Shown here piece after piece: positions 27,442-38,331 of a stretch of 64,000 nt of DNA. Each line of letters starts with the position of its first letter. The first letter of the stretch is position 1. Made by a program: the position numbers and the translations under genes. Under the pieces are notes generated by a model. The model ran no database searches and was not told the origin of the DNA. It worked only from the letters and a program-made list of their open reading frames with translations. Source of the DNA: an uncultured Alphaproteobacteria bacterium (lineage in GTDB: Bacteria; Pseudomonadota; Alphaproteobacteria; JALCBB01); NCBI GenBank assembly GCA_958267355.1, contig OY279575.1, positions 914,335 through 978,334 on the forward strand, given 5' to 3'.

Positions 27442-28326
27442 TTATTCAACAGCAGGAGTCACAACAGAAGTTGGTGCAGTTGCAGACTCTAGGCTTCCTG
27501 CGAGCGGTGGTGGTACGAGTAGCAGGAATAGATCTTCGTGTGCTGAAGCGAATGGGCGTACGCGCCAAGTTCCCTGTTCTGGATTTTCTACTACGCCTAC
27601 CTTCTGCATGGGTGCGAAGGCTCCGCCGTGTCCTGAGGTAAAGACCACCTGCCCAGCGCGGATTTTCTCGGGTTCTTGGGGATAGAGCAGCTGCGGGGCT
27701 TGGCTATTGTCTCCTGCCATAATTGCTTCGTGGCGGGTTCCGCCGACATAGACGGGCAGGCGGCTATTGATATCGGTGAGCAGTAGCACTCGTGCGCTAT
27801 GGTTACCGACTTCCACGACGCGACCGACCAGCCCGCTACTATTGGCGGCGACGAAGCCGACTTCCACGCCTGCGTTTTGTCCTGTTGAAACTAAGACTGA
27901 ACGTGCGAAGATTCCGCCTGTGTCTCCTAGTACTCGTCCTGCGATGGCTTGTGGTGCGTCGGCTTGTGGCAGGCGTAGCAGTGCGCGTAGGGCGCGGTTT
28001 TCGGATTCCAAACGTGTTGCTTCTACGAACCAACCTGAAAGGCGAGCATTTTCTTCGCGCAAGGATTCGTTTACTGCCCACAGGCGTGGTACTTCGCGAA
28101 TATCGGAAACTGTTGTGCCACCGCGCCACGATAGGATTGGCGCGAAGACTCGCACAACAGGAGAAGAAACATCTAGCAGAGTGCCGCGTAAATCGGTAAC
28201 CCACGGAGCGTGCATCCGCTCTGACACGACAAGCACAAGGACAAGCAGAAGCAGTCCTGTAATCAAAACTCCCTGCACGCGAAGCGGCAAAGCACGAGCA
28301 ATGGAGCGGTTTCGACGTAAAGCCAT
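27442..28326 (-). CDS. mreC: Rod-shape-determining protein MreC
   Basis: Periplasmic scaffold of the elongasome with one N-terminal membrane helix (about 12-35). I choose ATG 28326 (MALRRNRSIARALP), giving 294 residues; a TTG five codons upstream (28341) is an alternative close to AGGAA. A coiled-coil (about 75-105, ESLREENARLSGWFVEATRLESENRALRALLRLP) precedes the MreC beta domain with GLVGRVVEVGNHSARVLLLTDINSRLPV. It is separated from mreB by a 268-bp gap that may hold its own promoter. Confidence 0.9.
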   Translation of the reverse strand: MALRRNRSIARALPLRVQGVLITGLLLLVLVLVVSERMHAPWVTDLRGTLLDVSSPVVRVFAPILSWRGGTTVSDIREVPRLWAVNESLREENARLSGWFVEATRLESENRALRALLRLPQADAPQAIAGRVLGDTGGIFARSVLVSTGQNAGVEVGFVAANSSGLVGRVVEVGNHSARVLLLTDINSRLPVYVGGTRHEAIMAGDNSQAPQLLYPQEPEKIRAGQVVFTSGHGGAFAPMQKVGVVENPEQGTWRVRPFASAHEDLFLLLVPPPLAGSLESATAPTSVVTPAVE

Positions 28327-28594
28327 TTGCCAGTAAGCCAATTCCTTGAAACAATTCTGTAAGTATAGGGGAAAATAGGCTTTTTACACAAGAAACTAAC
28401 AAACAAGAACAAAAGCGAACACGGAAGCAACAGGGATGCAATGTCTCTTGCTTGTGGCTTAAACGGGAACAGCCACAAGCGGTGGTGTTTAGCGGGTTGT
28501 GAAAGCCAGAGCGAGCGGCGACTAGAAGCTGGGTCTTGGCATGGGGCAAGCGGCAGGCTATGCGCTGACTTGGTCAGGGTGAGCCACAAGTGGC

Positions 28595-30178
<1,584 letters not shown>

Positions 30179-31804
30179 CTAAACCCCACCGAGCGCAACT
30201 TTTTCCTCTTTAGAGGCAAGTGCTCCAGGGGCAGACCGCCCGCGTTTACCGACTAGCTTGTTAAGCGCATTGATATAGGCACGCGCTGTTGCCACAAGGG
30301 TATCGTGGTCTGCGCCTTGTCCGTTGGCGACTCTGCCTTCTTCTTCCAGTCGCACGGTGACTTCGGCTTGGGCGTCGGTGCCGCCTGTGACTGCATGCAC
30401 TTGGTAGAGCGCAAGATGCGCATCAGGGTGCGGATAGACCTTGCGTATCGCCTGAAAAATTGCATCTACGGGGCCATTGCCTGCTGCTGTCTGGTTGTGT
30501 TCTGTGCCTTCTACTTCAAGCCGTACTTGGGCTTCTTGTGGCCCTTCTGTGCCGCACTGCACCTGTAGAGACAAAAAGCGGATAATTTCATTACTGCGCA
30601 CAGAAGAGTCTTCAGCAAGCGCAAACAGATCTTCGTCGTAAATCTGCCGCTTTTTGTCTGCCAGTGCTTTAAAGCGGGTGAAGAATTCGTTCAGGCTATT
30701 GTCTCCCATTTCAATGCCAAGTTCTTCTAGCTTTTTAGACAAAGCGTGGCGGCCTGAGTGCTTACCAAGAACAATTTGCGTCTCCTTCAAGCCTACCGAC
30801 TCAGGAGTCATAATTTCGTAGGTTTCAGCGTTCTTCAGCATTCCGTCTTGGTGAATTCCTGACTCGTGGGCAAAGGCATTCTTGCCGACAATTGCCTTAT
30901 TCGGTTGCACGACAAAGCCCGAAATTGCCGAGACCAAACGCGAAGCTTTCATAATGCTTTCGGTCTTAATTTCGGTACCGATTTTGTACAGGTCATGGCG
31001 TGTGCGCAGAGCCATAACCACTTCTTCCAGCGAGCAATTGCCCGCCCGCTCGCCAATGCCATTGACTGTGCATTCCACCTGCCGAGCCCCTGCCATCACA
31101 GCGGCTAAGGAATTCCCCACCGCCAAGCCAAGGTCATTGTGGCAATGAACCGAAATTACCGCCTTGTCTATGTTCGGAACCTTGTTAGCGATTTCGCGTA
31201 TTAAGTCGGCGAATTCTTCGGGCACGGCATAGCCTACTGTGTCGGGAATGTTAATCGTAGTCGCGCCACAATTGATTGCTTCTTCTATACAGCGAAACAA
31301 AAACTCGGAGTCAGAGCGACTTGCATCTTGTGCTGACCACTGCACATCTTCAGCCAGCGAGCGGGCGTAGGTAACGCTATCGCGCACGGCTTCTAAGATC
31401 TGCTCTTCGTTCATCTTCAGGATATGCACCAGATGTTGCGGACTGGTTGAGATAAAGGTATGAATCCGCCCGCCATCGCTTTTGGCTAAGGCTTCGCCTG
31501 CGCGGGCGATATCGCCTTTTGCGGCTCGTGCCAAAGCTGCGATCTTCACGCCCTTCACTTCTTCAGAAATACGGCGCACGGCTTCAAAGTCTCCTTCGCT
31601 AGCGATCGGAAACCCTGCTTCAATGATATCCACGCGCATATCGGCGAGCACACGGGCGATTTGAAGCTTTTCCTCTACATTCATCACGCAGCCAGGTGAC
31701 TGCTCACCGTCGCGCATTGTGGTGTCAAAGATGACAACGCGGTCTTTGCCGTTCGCCTGCTTGCCGTTTTGTGACGGGCTGTGTTTTTGTGTTTGGCTAT
31801 TCAT
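30179..31804 (-). CDS. leuA: 2-isopropylmalate synthase
   Basis: Condenses acetyl-CoA with 2-oxoisovalerate, the first committed step to leucine. It has 541 residues. The catalytic HMGL-like barrel starts VVIFDTTMRDGEQSPGCVMN (about 23-42). The metal site HCHNDLGLAVGNSLAA and NGIGERAGNCSLEE motifs are present. The C-terminal LeuA dimer/allosteric domain runs from about 400 to 520 and usually confers leucine feedback inhibition. The downstream end carries a tandem array. Confidence 0.95.
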   Translation of the reverse strand: MNSQTQKHSPSQNGKQANGKDRVVIFDTTMRDGEQSPGCVMNVEEKLQIARVLADMRVDIIEAGFPIASEGDFEAVRRISEEVKGVKIAALARAAKGDIARAGEALAKSDGGRIHTFISTSPQHLVHILKMNEEQILEAVRDSVTYARSLAEDVQWSAQDASRSDSEFLFRCIEEAINCGATTINIPDTVGYAVPEEFADLIREIANKVPNIDKAVISVHCHNDLGLAVGNSLAAVMAGARQVECTVNGIGERAGNCSLEEVVMALRTRHDLYKIGTEIKTESIMKASRLVSAISGFVVQPNKAIVGKNAFAHESGIHQDGMLKNAETYEIMTPESVGLKETQIVLGKHSGRHALSKKLEELGIEMGDNSLNEFFTRFKALADKKRQIYDEDLFALAEDSSVRSNEIIRFLSLQVQCGTEGPQEAQVRLEVEGTEHNQTAAGNGPVDAIFQAIRKVYPHPDAHLALYQVHAVTGGTDAQAEVTVRLEEEGRVANGQGADHDTLVATARAYINALNKLVGKRGRSAPGALASKEEKVALGGV

Positions 31805-32237
31805 GGTTTTGGTCTCTCGTTTTTGCTTATTTCGTGATTTGCTTTTGTGAAGCGCAATTGTCTGCCGAGGGAATTATCTTCCTCGGTCAAATCCCCTGAA
31901 AGCGCTGGCTTGTGAGCCTTGGGCGCTCAGGGGCGAATAAGCAAGAGTAGGAGTAGAGCGGAGTCGTCCGCCACACGCGGCAGGGAAGCGGCGTGAAGAC
32001 TCGTAGAAGCGGACAAAGTACTCACAGACCAAAGTGTGCCGATTTCGCAGAATCAAGTCAAGGCAAAATTTGCGCCAGAATTAGAATTGGGGTTAAAGCG
32101 CAGGATTAGGGCTTTAGAGCTAATCCACGGGCTAAAGCCACAGGGTAAAGCCACAAGCTAAAGCCACAGAATAAAAGCAGGGCGTAAAGGCAGGGCGTAA
32201 AAGCGGGATATAAAACTGCGCGGAAAGCCGATTAGCC
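31805..32237. promoter_or_regulatory. leuA leader with hairpin, and ilvC 3' repeat array
   Basis: On the minus strand this gap is the leuA 5' region and the ilvC 3' region. A hairpin with arms CCGAGG/CCTCGG is at 31865-31886, about 60 bases upstream of the leuA start, without a U-run. I saw no clear leucine-rich leader peptide. At about 32095-32235 there is a degenerate array of the type GGGCTAAAGCCACAG and GGGCGTAAAAGC. An open frame at 31874-32056 looks like chance. Confidence 0.45.
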
Positions 32238-33305
<1,068 letters not shown>

Positions 33306-33332
33306 CTAAGAAAGTTTGTGTTGTACGCCGCG

Positions 33333-34124
33333 TTAGATTCCTGCACCGCGATTGAGTGCAACGATTCCTGTGCGGCTGATTTCGGTTAAGCCGATGGGCT
33401 CCATTAGGCGAATGAAAGCATCTACTTTGCCGCTATCGCCTGTGACTTCAAAGATTAGGTGTTCGTGTCCTGAGTCAACCACACGGGCACGGAACATATC
33501 GGCAATGCGTAAAGATTCCAAGCGGTGGGTTCCGCTACCGATTACGCGCAGAAGTGCGGTTTCGCGTTCTACCGAAGCTCCAATCAAAGTCAAATCTGCT
33601 ACCGACAAGACAGGAACCAACCGCTCCAACTGGGCGCAGATTTGTTCAAGCGTACGCGGTGTGCCACGGGTGACAATATTGATCCGCGACAGCTTGCGCC
33701 CTGTATGGACTTCACTGACTGTCAGCGACTCTATGTTATAGCCGCGTCCAGAGAAAAGCCCGACGACGCGGGCTAAGACTCCTGCTTCGTTGCGTACTAA
33801 AACGGCGATGCAGTGTCTTTGTTCGGCGGCTCCATCTTTGGACGCGGCATAGACCACGACATCTTTGCTGTTTGTGCCACTCTTTCTTCTGACAGCTTTC
33901 TTGGTAGATTTTTTGCTAGCGTTCTTGCCAGTTTTCTTAGCTGTCTTTTTGGCGATATTTTTTGTGCTTGTCTTTCTTGTCCGTTTGTTGGCGGACTTAT
34001 TGGCAGACTTGTTGGCGGACTTGTTGGCAGACTTGTTGGCAGACTTGTTGGCAGACTTGCCTGATGCTTTTTTAGCGGTAGTTTTTTTGCGCGCGGCTTT
34101 TTTGCCTATTGTTTTCTTCGCCAT
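33333..34124 (-). CDS. ilvN: Acetolactate synthase small subunit with histone H1-like lysine-rich tail
   Basis: Regulatory subunit that activates IlvB and gives valine feedback inhibition. The normal small subunit is about 160-175 residues; this one has 263. Residues about 103-260 are the standard part: ACT domain RHCIAVLVRNEAGVLARVVGLFSGRGYNIESLTV, then the C-terminal ALS_ss_C domain. Residues 1-88 are an extremely basic tail rich in Lys, Ala, Ser and Thr, including six SANK units (24-47) from a 12-bp tandem repeat at about 33989-34060. The tail resembles histone H1 C-termini in composition. The ATG at 34124 is the best start, but an internal start closer to the ACT domain cannot be excluded. 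It is 24 bases downstream of ilvB. Confidence 0.9.
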   Translation of the reverse strand: MAKKTIGKKAARKKTTAKKASGKSANKSANKSANKSANKSANKSANKRTRKTSTKNIAKKTAKKTGKNASKKSTKKAVRRKSGTNSKDVVVYAASKDGAAEQRHCIAVLVRNEAGVLARVVGLFSGRGYNIESLTVSEVHTGRKLSRINIVTRGTPRTLEQICAQLERLVPVLSVADLTLIGASVERETALLRVIGSGTHRLESLRIADMFRARVVDSGHEHLIFEVTGDSGKVDAFIRLMEPIGLTEISRTGIVALNRGAGI

Positions 34125-34148
34125 AGAAGTACTCTGGGTTAGGGCTTG

Positions 34149-36002
34149 TTAGACCAGCGACAAGCCGCTATCGGTGGAGCCACGCCGCTTGCCCTTTTCA
34201 TCGCCCAACAGGACATGATTATGCGCGGCTCCTGCGGGGATCATCGGATAGCAATTTTCTTCGCGTATGACTCGGCAATCCACGATTACAGTTCCTGGAG
34301 TCTCAATCATCTTGGTGATTGTATCGTCTAGGTCTTCTACGGCATCAACGCGCAGGCCTGTGGCACCGAACGACTCCGCCAGCTGGACAAAATCGGGCAG
34401 GCTTGCGGTATAGCTTTGCGAATATCTTCCTTCATAGACGAGTTCTTGCCACTGGCGTACCATACCCATCCACTCGTTATTGACGATAAACACCTTAACG
34501 CCCAGGTGGTGCTGGGCGGCTGTGGAAAGCTCTTGAATGTTCATTAAAATCGAAGCTTCGCCCGCAACATCAATCACCAGTGCTTCGGGGTGAGCTACCT
34601 GTACACCGATGGCGGCGGGAAGTCCGTAGCCCATTGTGCCGAGTCCGCCTGAAGTCATCCAGCGGTTTGGCTTGTCAAACGAAAGCAGCTGCGCTGCCCA
34701 CATTTGGTGCTGACCGACTTCGCTGGTGAAATAGACATCTTTGCCTCGGGTTAGAGCGTCAAGGCGAGCGATTGCGTGTTGTGGTTTGATTGCGCCTTTT
34801 TTGGCTTGTTCGTACGAAAAGCATTTCCGTTCGCGCCATTGGTTAATTTGCTTCCACCAGTTGGCGAGTGGTTTGGCGGCGATTTTCAGGCGGCGTTTTT
34901 TCACTCCATCTAGCAGGGCTGTGAGTGCATCTCCTGCGTCGGCGATTAGCGCGACATCTACATGGACAGTTTTGTTGATATTGGCGGGATCAATATCAAT
35001 ATGAATCTTGCGCGAGTTCGGAGAAAACGCTGACAAGTCTCCTGTAACGCGGTCATCAAAGCGGGCACCGACACAGAGAATTAAATCGCATCCGTGTAGT
35101 GCTAGGTTTGACTCGTATGAGCCGTGCATTCCGACCATTCCGAGGTATAGCGGATCCCCTGCAGGATACGCTCCCAAGCCCATCAAAGTGCTTGTCGTCG
35201 GGACACCCAAATAACGGACAAGTTCCTGCAACCGCTTACTTGCCGTAGTGCCTGCATTAATCACTCCGCCCCCGAAATAGACAATTGGCTTCTTCGCTGT
35301 GGCGAGCAGGTCTAGGGCTTCTTCTACTGCCGCAGGGTCGGGGCGGCGACGCGGATAGCGTTCTTGTCCGCGATAGTGCTCGGGTCCGTGGTATAGGGCT
35401 TTCTTCTGCTGAACATCTTTCGGCAGATCCACCAGCACGGGTCCTGGACGACCCGATGAAGCCACATGAAATGCTTCGTGCAGAATCCGTGGTAAATCTT
35501 CTACGGAAGTTGGCAAATAGTTATGCTTGGTGCAGGCTCGTGTGATACCGCTTGTGTCGGCTTCTTGGAATGCGTCTGTGCCGATCAAGTGCGTGGGTAC
35601 TTGTCCGCTGAAACAAATCACAGGTACGGAATCCATCAGCGCGTCGGTTAAACCTGTGACGCAATTGGTAGCTCCTGGTCCTGAAGTCACAAGTGCGCAG
35701 CCTACCTTGCCTGTTGAGCGGGCATATCCTTCGGCGGCATGGACAGCGGCTTGCTCGTGCCGCACTAAGATGTGATTGACTCGGTTATCTCCGAACAAGG
35801 AGTCATAGACAGGCAAGATAGCTCCGCCTGGATATCCGAAGATATGGTCTACTCCGTGGTCACGCAAGGCGCGGATGATCATCTGCGCACCGTTCATCTC
35901 CTCGCCTGTGCCGTTCCGTTTCGGAGCAGCAGGCAATTTGTGCGGCTTGCGCCTTGTCTTGCTAGAAGCGCGACTGCGAGTGCTGGTGCGGGTAGAAGCC
36001 AT
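34149..36002 (-). CDS. ilvB: Acetolactate synthase large subunit
   Basis: ThDP-dependent catalytic subunit that makes acetolactate or acetohydroxybutyrate. I choose ATG 36002 (MASTRTSTRSRASSKTRR), 617 residues; the frame allows 11 more residues upstream. Residues 1-35 are a basic Ser/Thr/Arg/Lys tail that most IlvB proteins lack. The core starts NGAQMIIRALRDHGVDHIFGYPGGAILPVYD, with the ThDP-activating glutamate in LVRHEQAAVHAAEGYARSTG and the ThDP/Mg motif around VIDVAGEASILMNIQELSTA. In this motif the usual GDGSF is GEASI, the form expected for AHAS-type enzymes (GDASF) with a Glu in the Asp position, which is worth checking. A hairpin, GCGGGG-CTAAA-CCCCGC, lies just upstream at 36046-36062. 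Confidence 0.92.
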   Translation of the reverse strand: MASTRTSTRSRASSKTRRKPHKLPAAPKRNGTGEEMNGAQMIIRALRDHGVDHIFGYPGGAILPVYDSLFGDNRVNHILVRHEQAAVHAAEGYARSTGKVGCALVTSGPGATNCVTGLTDALMDSVPVICFSGQVPTHLIGTDAFQEADTSGITRACTKHNYLPTSVEDLPRILHEAFHVASSGRPGPVLVDLPKDVQQKKALYHGPEHYRGQERYPRRRPDPAAVEEALDLLATAKKPIVYFGGGVINAGTTASKRLQELVRYLGVPTTSTLMGLGAYPAGDPLYLGMVGMHGSYESNLALHGCDLILCVGARFDDRVTGDLSAFSPNSRKIHIDIDPANINKTVHVDVALIADAGDALTALLDGVKKRRLKIAAKPLANWWKQINQWRERKCFSYEQAKKGAIKPQHAIARLDALTRGKDVYFTSEVGQHQMWAAQLLSFDKPNRWMTSGGLGTMGYGLPAAIGVQVAHPEALVIDVAGEASILMNIQELSTAAQHHLGVKVFIVNNEWMGMVRQWQELVYEGRYSQSYTASLPDFVQLAESFGATGLRVDAVEDLDDTITKMIETPGTVIVDCRVIREENCYPMIPAGAAHNHVLLGDEKGKRRGSTDSGLSLV

Positions 36003-36045
36003 GGCTAGGAGTGTAAAGGTAAGGACAAACTGCAAAATCTCTTAT

Positions 36046-36062
36046 GCGGGGCTAAACCCCGC
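36046..36062 (-). terminator. Hairpin between miaA and ilvB
   Basis: Perfect 6-bp GC stem with a 5-base loop, GCGGGG/CCCCGC. On the minus strand it lies after miaA and before ilvB. The following bases are AT-rich (ATAAGAGATTTTG) but not a pure U-run, so it may be a weak terminator or part of an ilvB leader. The rest of the 230-bp gap shows nothing recognisable. Confidence 0.4.
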
Positions 36063-36232
36063 CACAAGAAACGATAAAAGGGAAAGATTCAGGGGACAGC
36101 CCTAGATTAAAGCGGCTGATTCGTACAGTCAAGAAACAGCTAAGAAAAAGTCATAAAAAAGCCCAAGGAGCCAAGCCGAAACAAGCCCTACGCTTAGCCC
36201 ACTAGGGCTATTTAGGCGGCTATTTAGGGGTT

Positions 36233-37234
36233 TCAGGCTGATTTTGCCAATTTTGCGATTTGCTCCACCACTGCGCTTTCGCCCTTGAACCGCTGGGACA
36301 GAACCAGCACCCTGTGCCCCTTGTGCCTGCCCTGCCCGTCTGTGCCAGATGGCAAGTGCTTTTGCCACCAGACACGCTGACGGCGTGCATATTGACGGGT
36401 ACGCAAAGCCAAGGCTTCGGCGGCTTGTTCTTCTGACAAAGTGCCGTTTAGCACCTGCTCTACTTCGGCGACACCCAAAGCCTTGTACGACGGAAGCGAA
36501 TTCAAATCTGCATTTTGTTTTTTAAGCGTGCGCACTTCTTCTTGTCCTGCTGTGCCGACTAGGTATGGTGCGCGTTGTGCGATTGCTAATTCTAGCTCTT
36601 GCAAATCAGGCAGGAGTACAACCCACAAGGCACGATGAATTAAAGGCGTAGAGTCTTTCTTCCACCAATAGTGTAGCGGCTTGCCTGTGGCTTCCAAAAC
36701 TTCGCGCGAGCGCAAAAGTCGGCGTGGATTCTTATCCGCTAAGCGAGCGGCTTCTTGCGTATCTAACTCTCGCAGTTCTTCGTAAAACGCCGAGACACCA
36801 ATTTCTTCAAGCCTTGCTTCTAACCGCACACGCACTTCAGAAGCCACTTCGGGTACTTCTGCCAATCCTTCCGTCAGGACACGCAAGTACAAGCCACTGC
36901 CGCCACAGAAAATCGGCTCTGCACCATCTTCAGGCAAACAATCTTCACGCAAAACCTGCTCTACATCGGCTAGCCACCGCCCAACGCTATAGGCTTCCTG
37001 TGGCGGGACAAATCCAAACAGGCGATGGACAACACCAGCCCGCTCTTCAGCATCGGGCTGTGCGGTTAGAGTCTCCAATCCGCGATAGACCTGTGATGCA
37101 TCGGCGTTAAGCACAAGCCTGTTGCGCCCGCCCACACCTTCAAGCGTACGCGCGAGAGCAATCGCAAGCGCCGACTTACCGCTTGCCGTCAATCCCGTGA
37201 TAAGAACAGCGTTCAGAGAAATAGCGAAACCCAC
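36233..37234 (-). CDS. miaA: tRNA dimethylallyltransferase
   Basis: Adds a dimethylallyl group to A37 of tRNAs that read UNN codons. It has 333 residues with a GTG start. The P-loop GLTASGKSALAIALA (about 14-28), the substrate segment LNADASQVYRGLETLTAQP and the DKNPRRLLRSREVLEATGKP region are standard. The start overlaps the end of the DUF2065 gene by 22 bases, suggesting coupling within hflK-hflC-DUF2065-miaA. Confidence 0.93.
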   Translation of the reverse strand: MGFAISLNAVLITGLTASGKSALAIALARTLEGVGGRNRLVLNADASQVYRGLETLTAQPDAEERAGVVHRLFGFVPPQEAYSVGRWLADVEQVLREDCLPEDGAEPIFCGGSGLYLRVLTEGLAEVPEVASEVRVRLEARLEEIGVSAFYEELRELDTQEAARLADKNPRRLLRSREVLEATGKPLHYWWKKDSTPLIHRALWVVLLPDLQELELAIAQRAPYLVGTAGQEEVRTLKKQNADLNSLPSYKALGVAEVEQVLNGTLSEEQAAEALALRTRQYARRQRVWWQKHLPSGTDGQGRHKGHRVLVLSQRFKGESAVVEQIAKLAKSA

Positions 37235-37398
37235 AGAACTCCGCCTGCTGCGATAGCGAGTCCAAGAATTCGTAGGTTTTTATCTGAAAATCGCTCTAAG
37301 TAGCGATAACTCTCAAAGTAGCGTTTGCCAAACAACGCTACCACTGCGCCTTCTAAGAACAAGGCGACTCCAAGGGCAACCAGTAAGGTTTGTGCCAT
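37213..37398 (-). CDS. Small DUF2065 membrane protein (YjeT-like)
   Basis: 61-residue protein with two transmembrane helices (about 5-22 and 43-60) separated by a short basic loop FGKRYFESYRYLERFSDKNLR. In many Proteobacteria a DUF2065 gene follows hflC. Its function is unknown. It lies 15 bases after hflC and overlaps the miaA start. Confidence 0.85.
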   Translation of the reverse strand: MAQTLLVALGVALFLEGAVVALFGKRYFESYRYLERFSDKNLRILGLAIAAGGVLWVSLFL

Positions 37399-37413
37399 CG
37401 GGCTTGCGCGTGA

Positions 37414-38331
37414 TTAGCGCGCGCGCTCTAAGGAAGAAGGCAATTCCTCCAAGAACTGAAAGAAATCCCCGTCAGGCGGCAAGACAAACTGCGCGGGTGT
37501 ATTTCCCGCCAGCGAAGTGCGATAGGCTTCTAGCGAGCGATAAAAGGAGAAAAATTCTGCGTCCCGCCCGTAGGCTTCATTTAAAATTCGTGTGCGTTTT
37601 GCGTCTCCTTCACCGCGCAGGTTTTGCGCGTCCCGCTGGGCTTCGGCGAGAATAATTGTAGCCTCACGGTCAGCGTTAGAAGTAATCACCTGGTACTGCT
37701 CTCGTCCTTGGGCACGAAACTCGGCGGCATCACGTTCGCGTTCCGCCCGCATCCGTGAATAGACAGCTTGACTAACTTCTTCCGAAAGGTCAGCACGACG
37801 AATTCGCACATCTAGAACATCAATTCCAAAGTTTGAACTTTCCTGCTTGGTGACCTGATTAACCCGCTCACGAATATTGGCAGTAAGATCTGCGCGTTCT
37901 TCAGATAAAATCTGCCGCAGGTCAATTCCACCAAGCACAGCCCGTACTTGCTCATTGACGATTGCGCCTAAAGTCTGGCCAAGATTATCTTCTGAAATGG
38001 CGACACGCACGAACTGTGCGGGATCATTAATCCGATAGCGTACGAAGACATCAACCCGCACACGGCGTTGATCAGCCAAGAGCAAAGATTGAACAGGCGG
38101 ATCTAAGTTCAGCACCCGTGACTCAAAGTAACGAACATTCTGAATGAACGGAATCTTTATATGCAGGCCAGGTTCTTGCACAACTCGCTTGAGCGCACCG
38201 AACTGCAGGACAATTGCCTGATTGGTCTGATGGACTGTATAGAGTGCTGACGAGGCAACAAATGCCGCGACAATCAAAAAGACTCCCAAGCCAATCAAGG
38301 AGCTTTGGCGCAAGGTGGTGGAGTCACTCAT
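37414..38331 (-). CDS. hflC: HflC, SPFH-family modulator of FtsH protease
   Basis: Partner of HflK in the large periplasmic cage around the membrane protease FtsH. It has 305 residues, one N-terminal membrane helix (about 11-31), an SPFH/band-7 domain and a long C-terminal helix (RAERERDAAEFRAQGREQYQVITSNADREA). ATGA overlap with hflK shows translational coupling. Confidence 0.93.
   Translation of the reverse strand: MSDSTTLRQSSLIGLGVFLIVAAFVASSALYTVHQTNQAIVLQFGALKRVVQEPGLHIKIPFIQNVRYFESRVLNLDPPVQSLLLADQRRVRVDVFVRYRINDPAQFVRVAISEDNLGQTLGAIVNEQVRAVLGGIDLRQILSEERADLTANIRERVNQVTKQESSNFGIDVLDVRIRRADLSEEVSQAVYSRMRAERERDAAEFRAQGREQYQVITSNADREATIILAEAQRDAQNLRGEGDAKRTRILNEAYGRDAEFFSFYRSLEAYRTSLAGNTPAQFVLPPDGDFFQFLEELPSSLERAR

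Noticed and set aside
31874..32056. Possible leader or small protein upstream of leuA
   Set aside because: No run of Leu codons, no ribosome site and no terminator/antiterminator pair.
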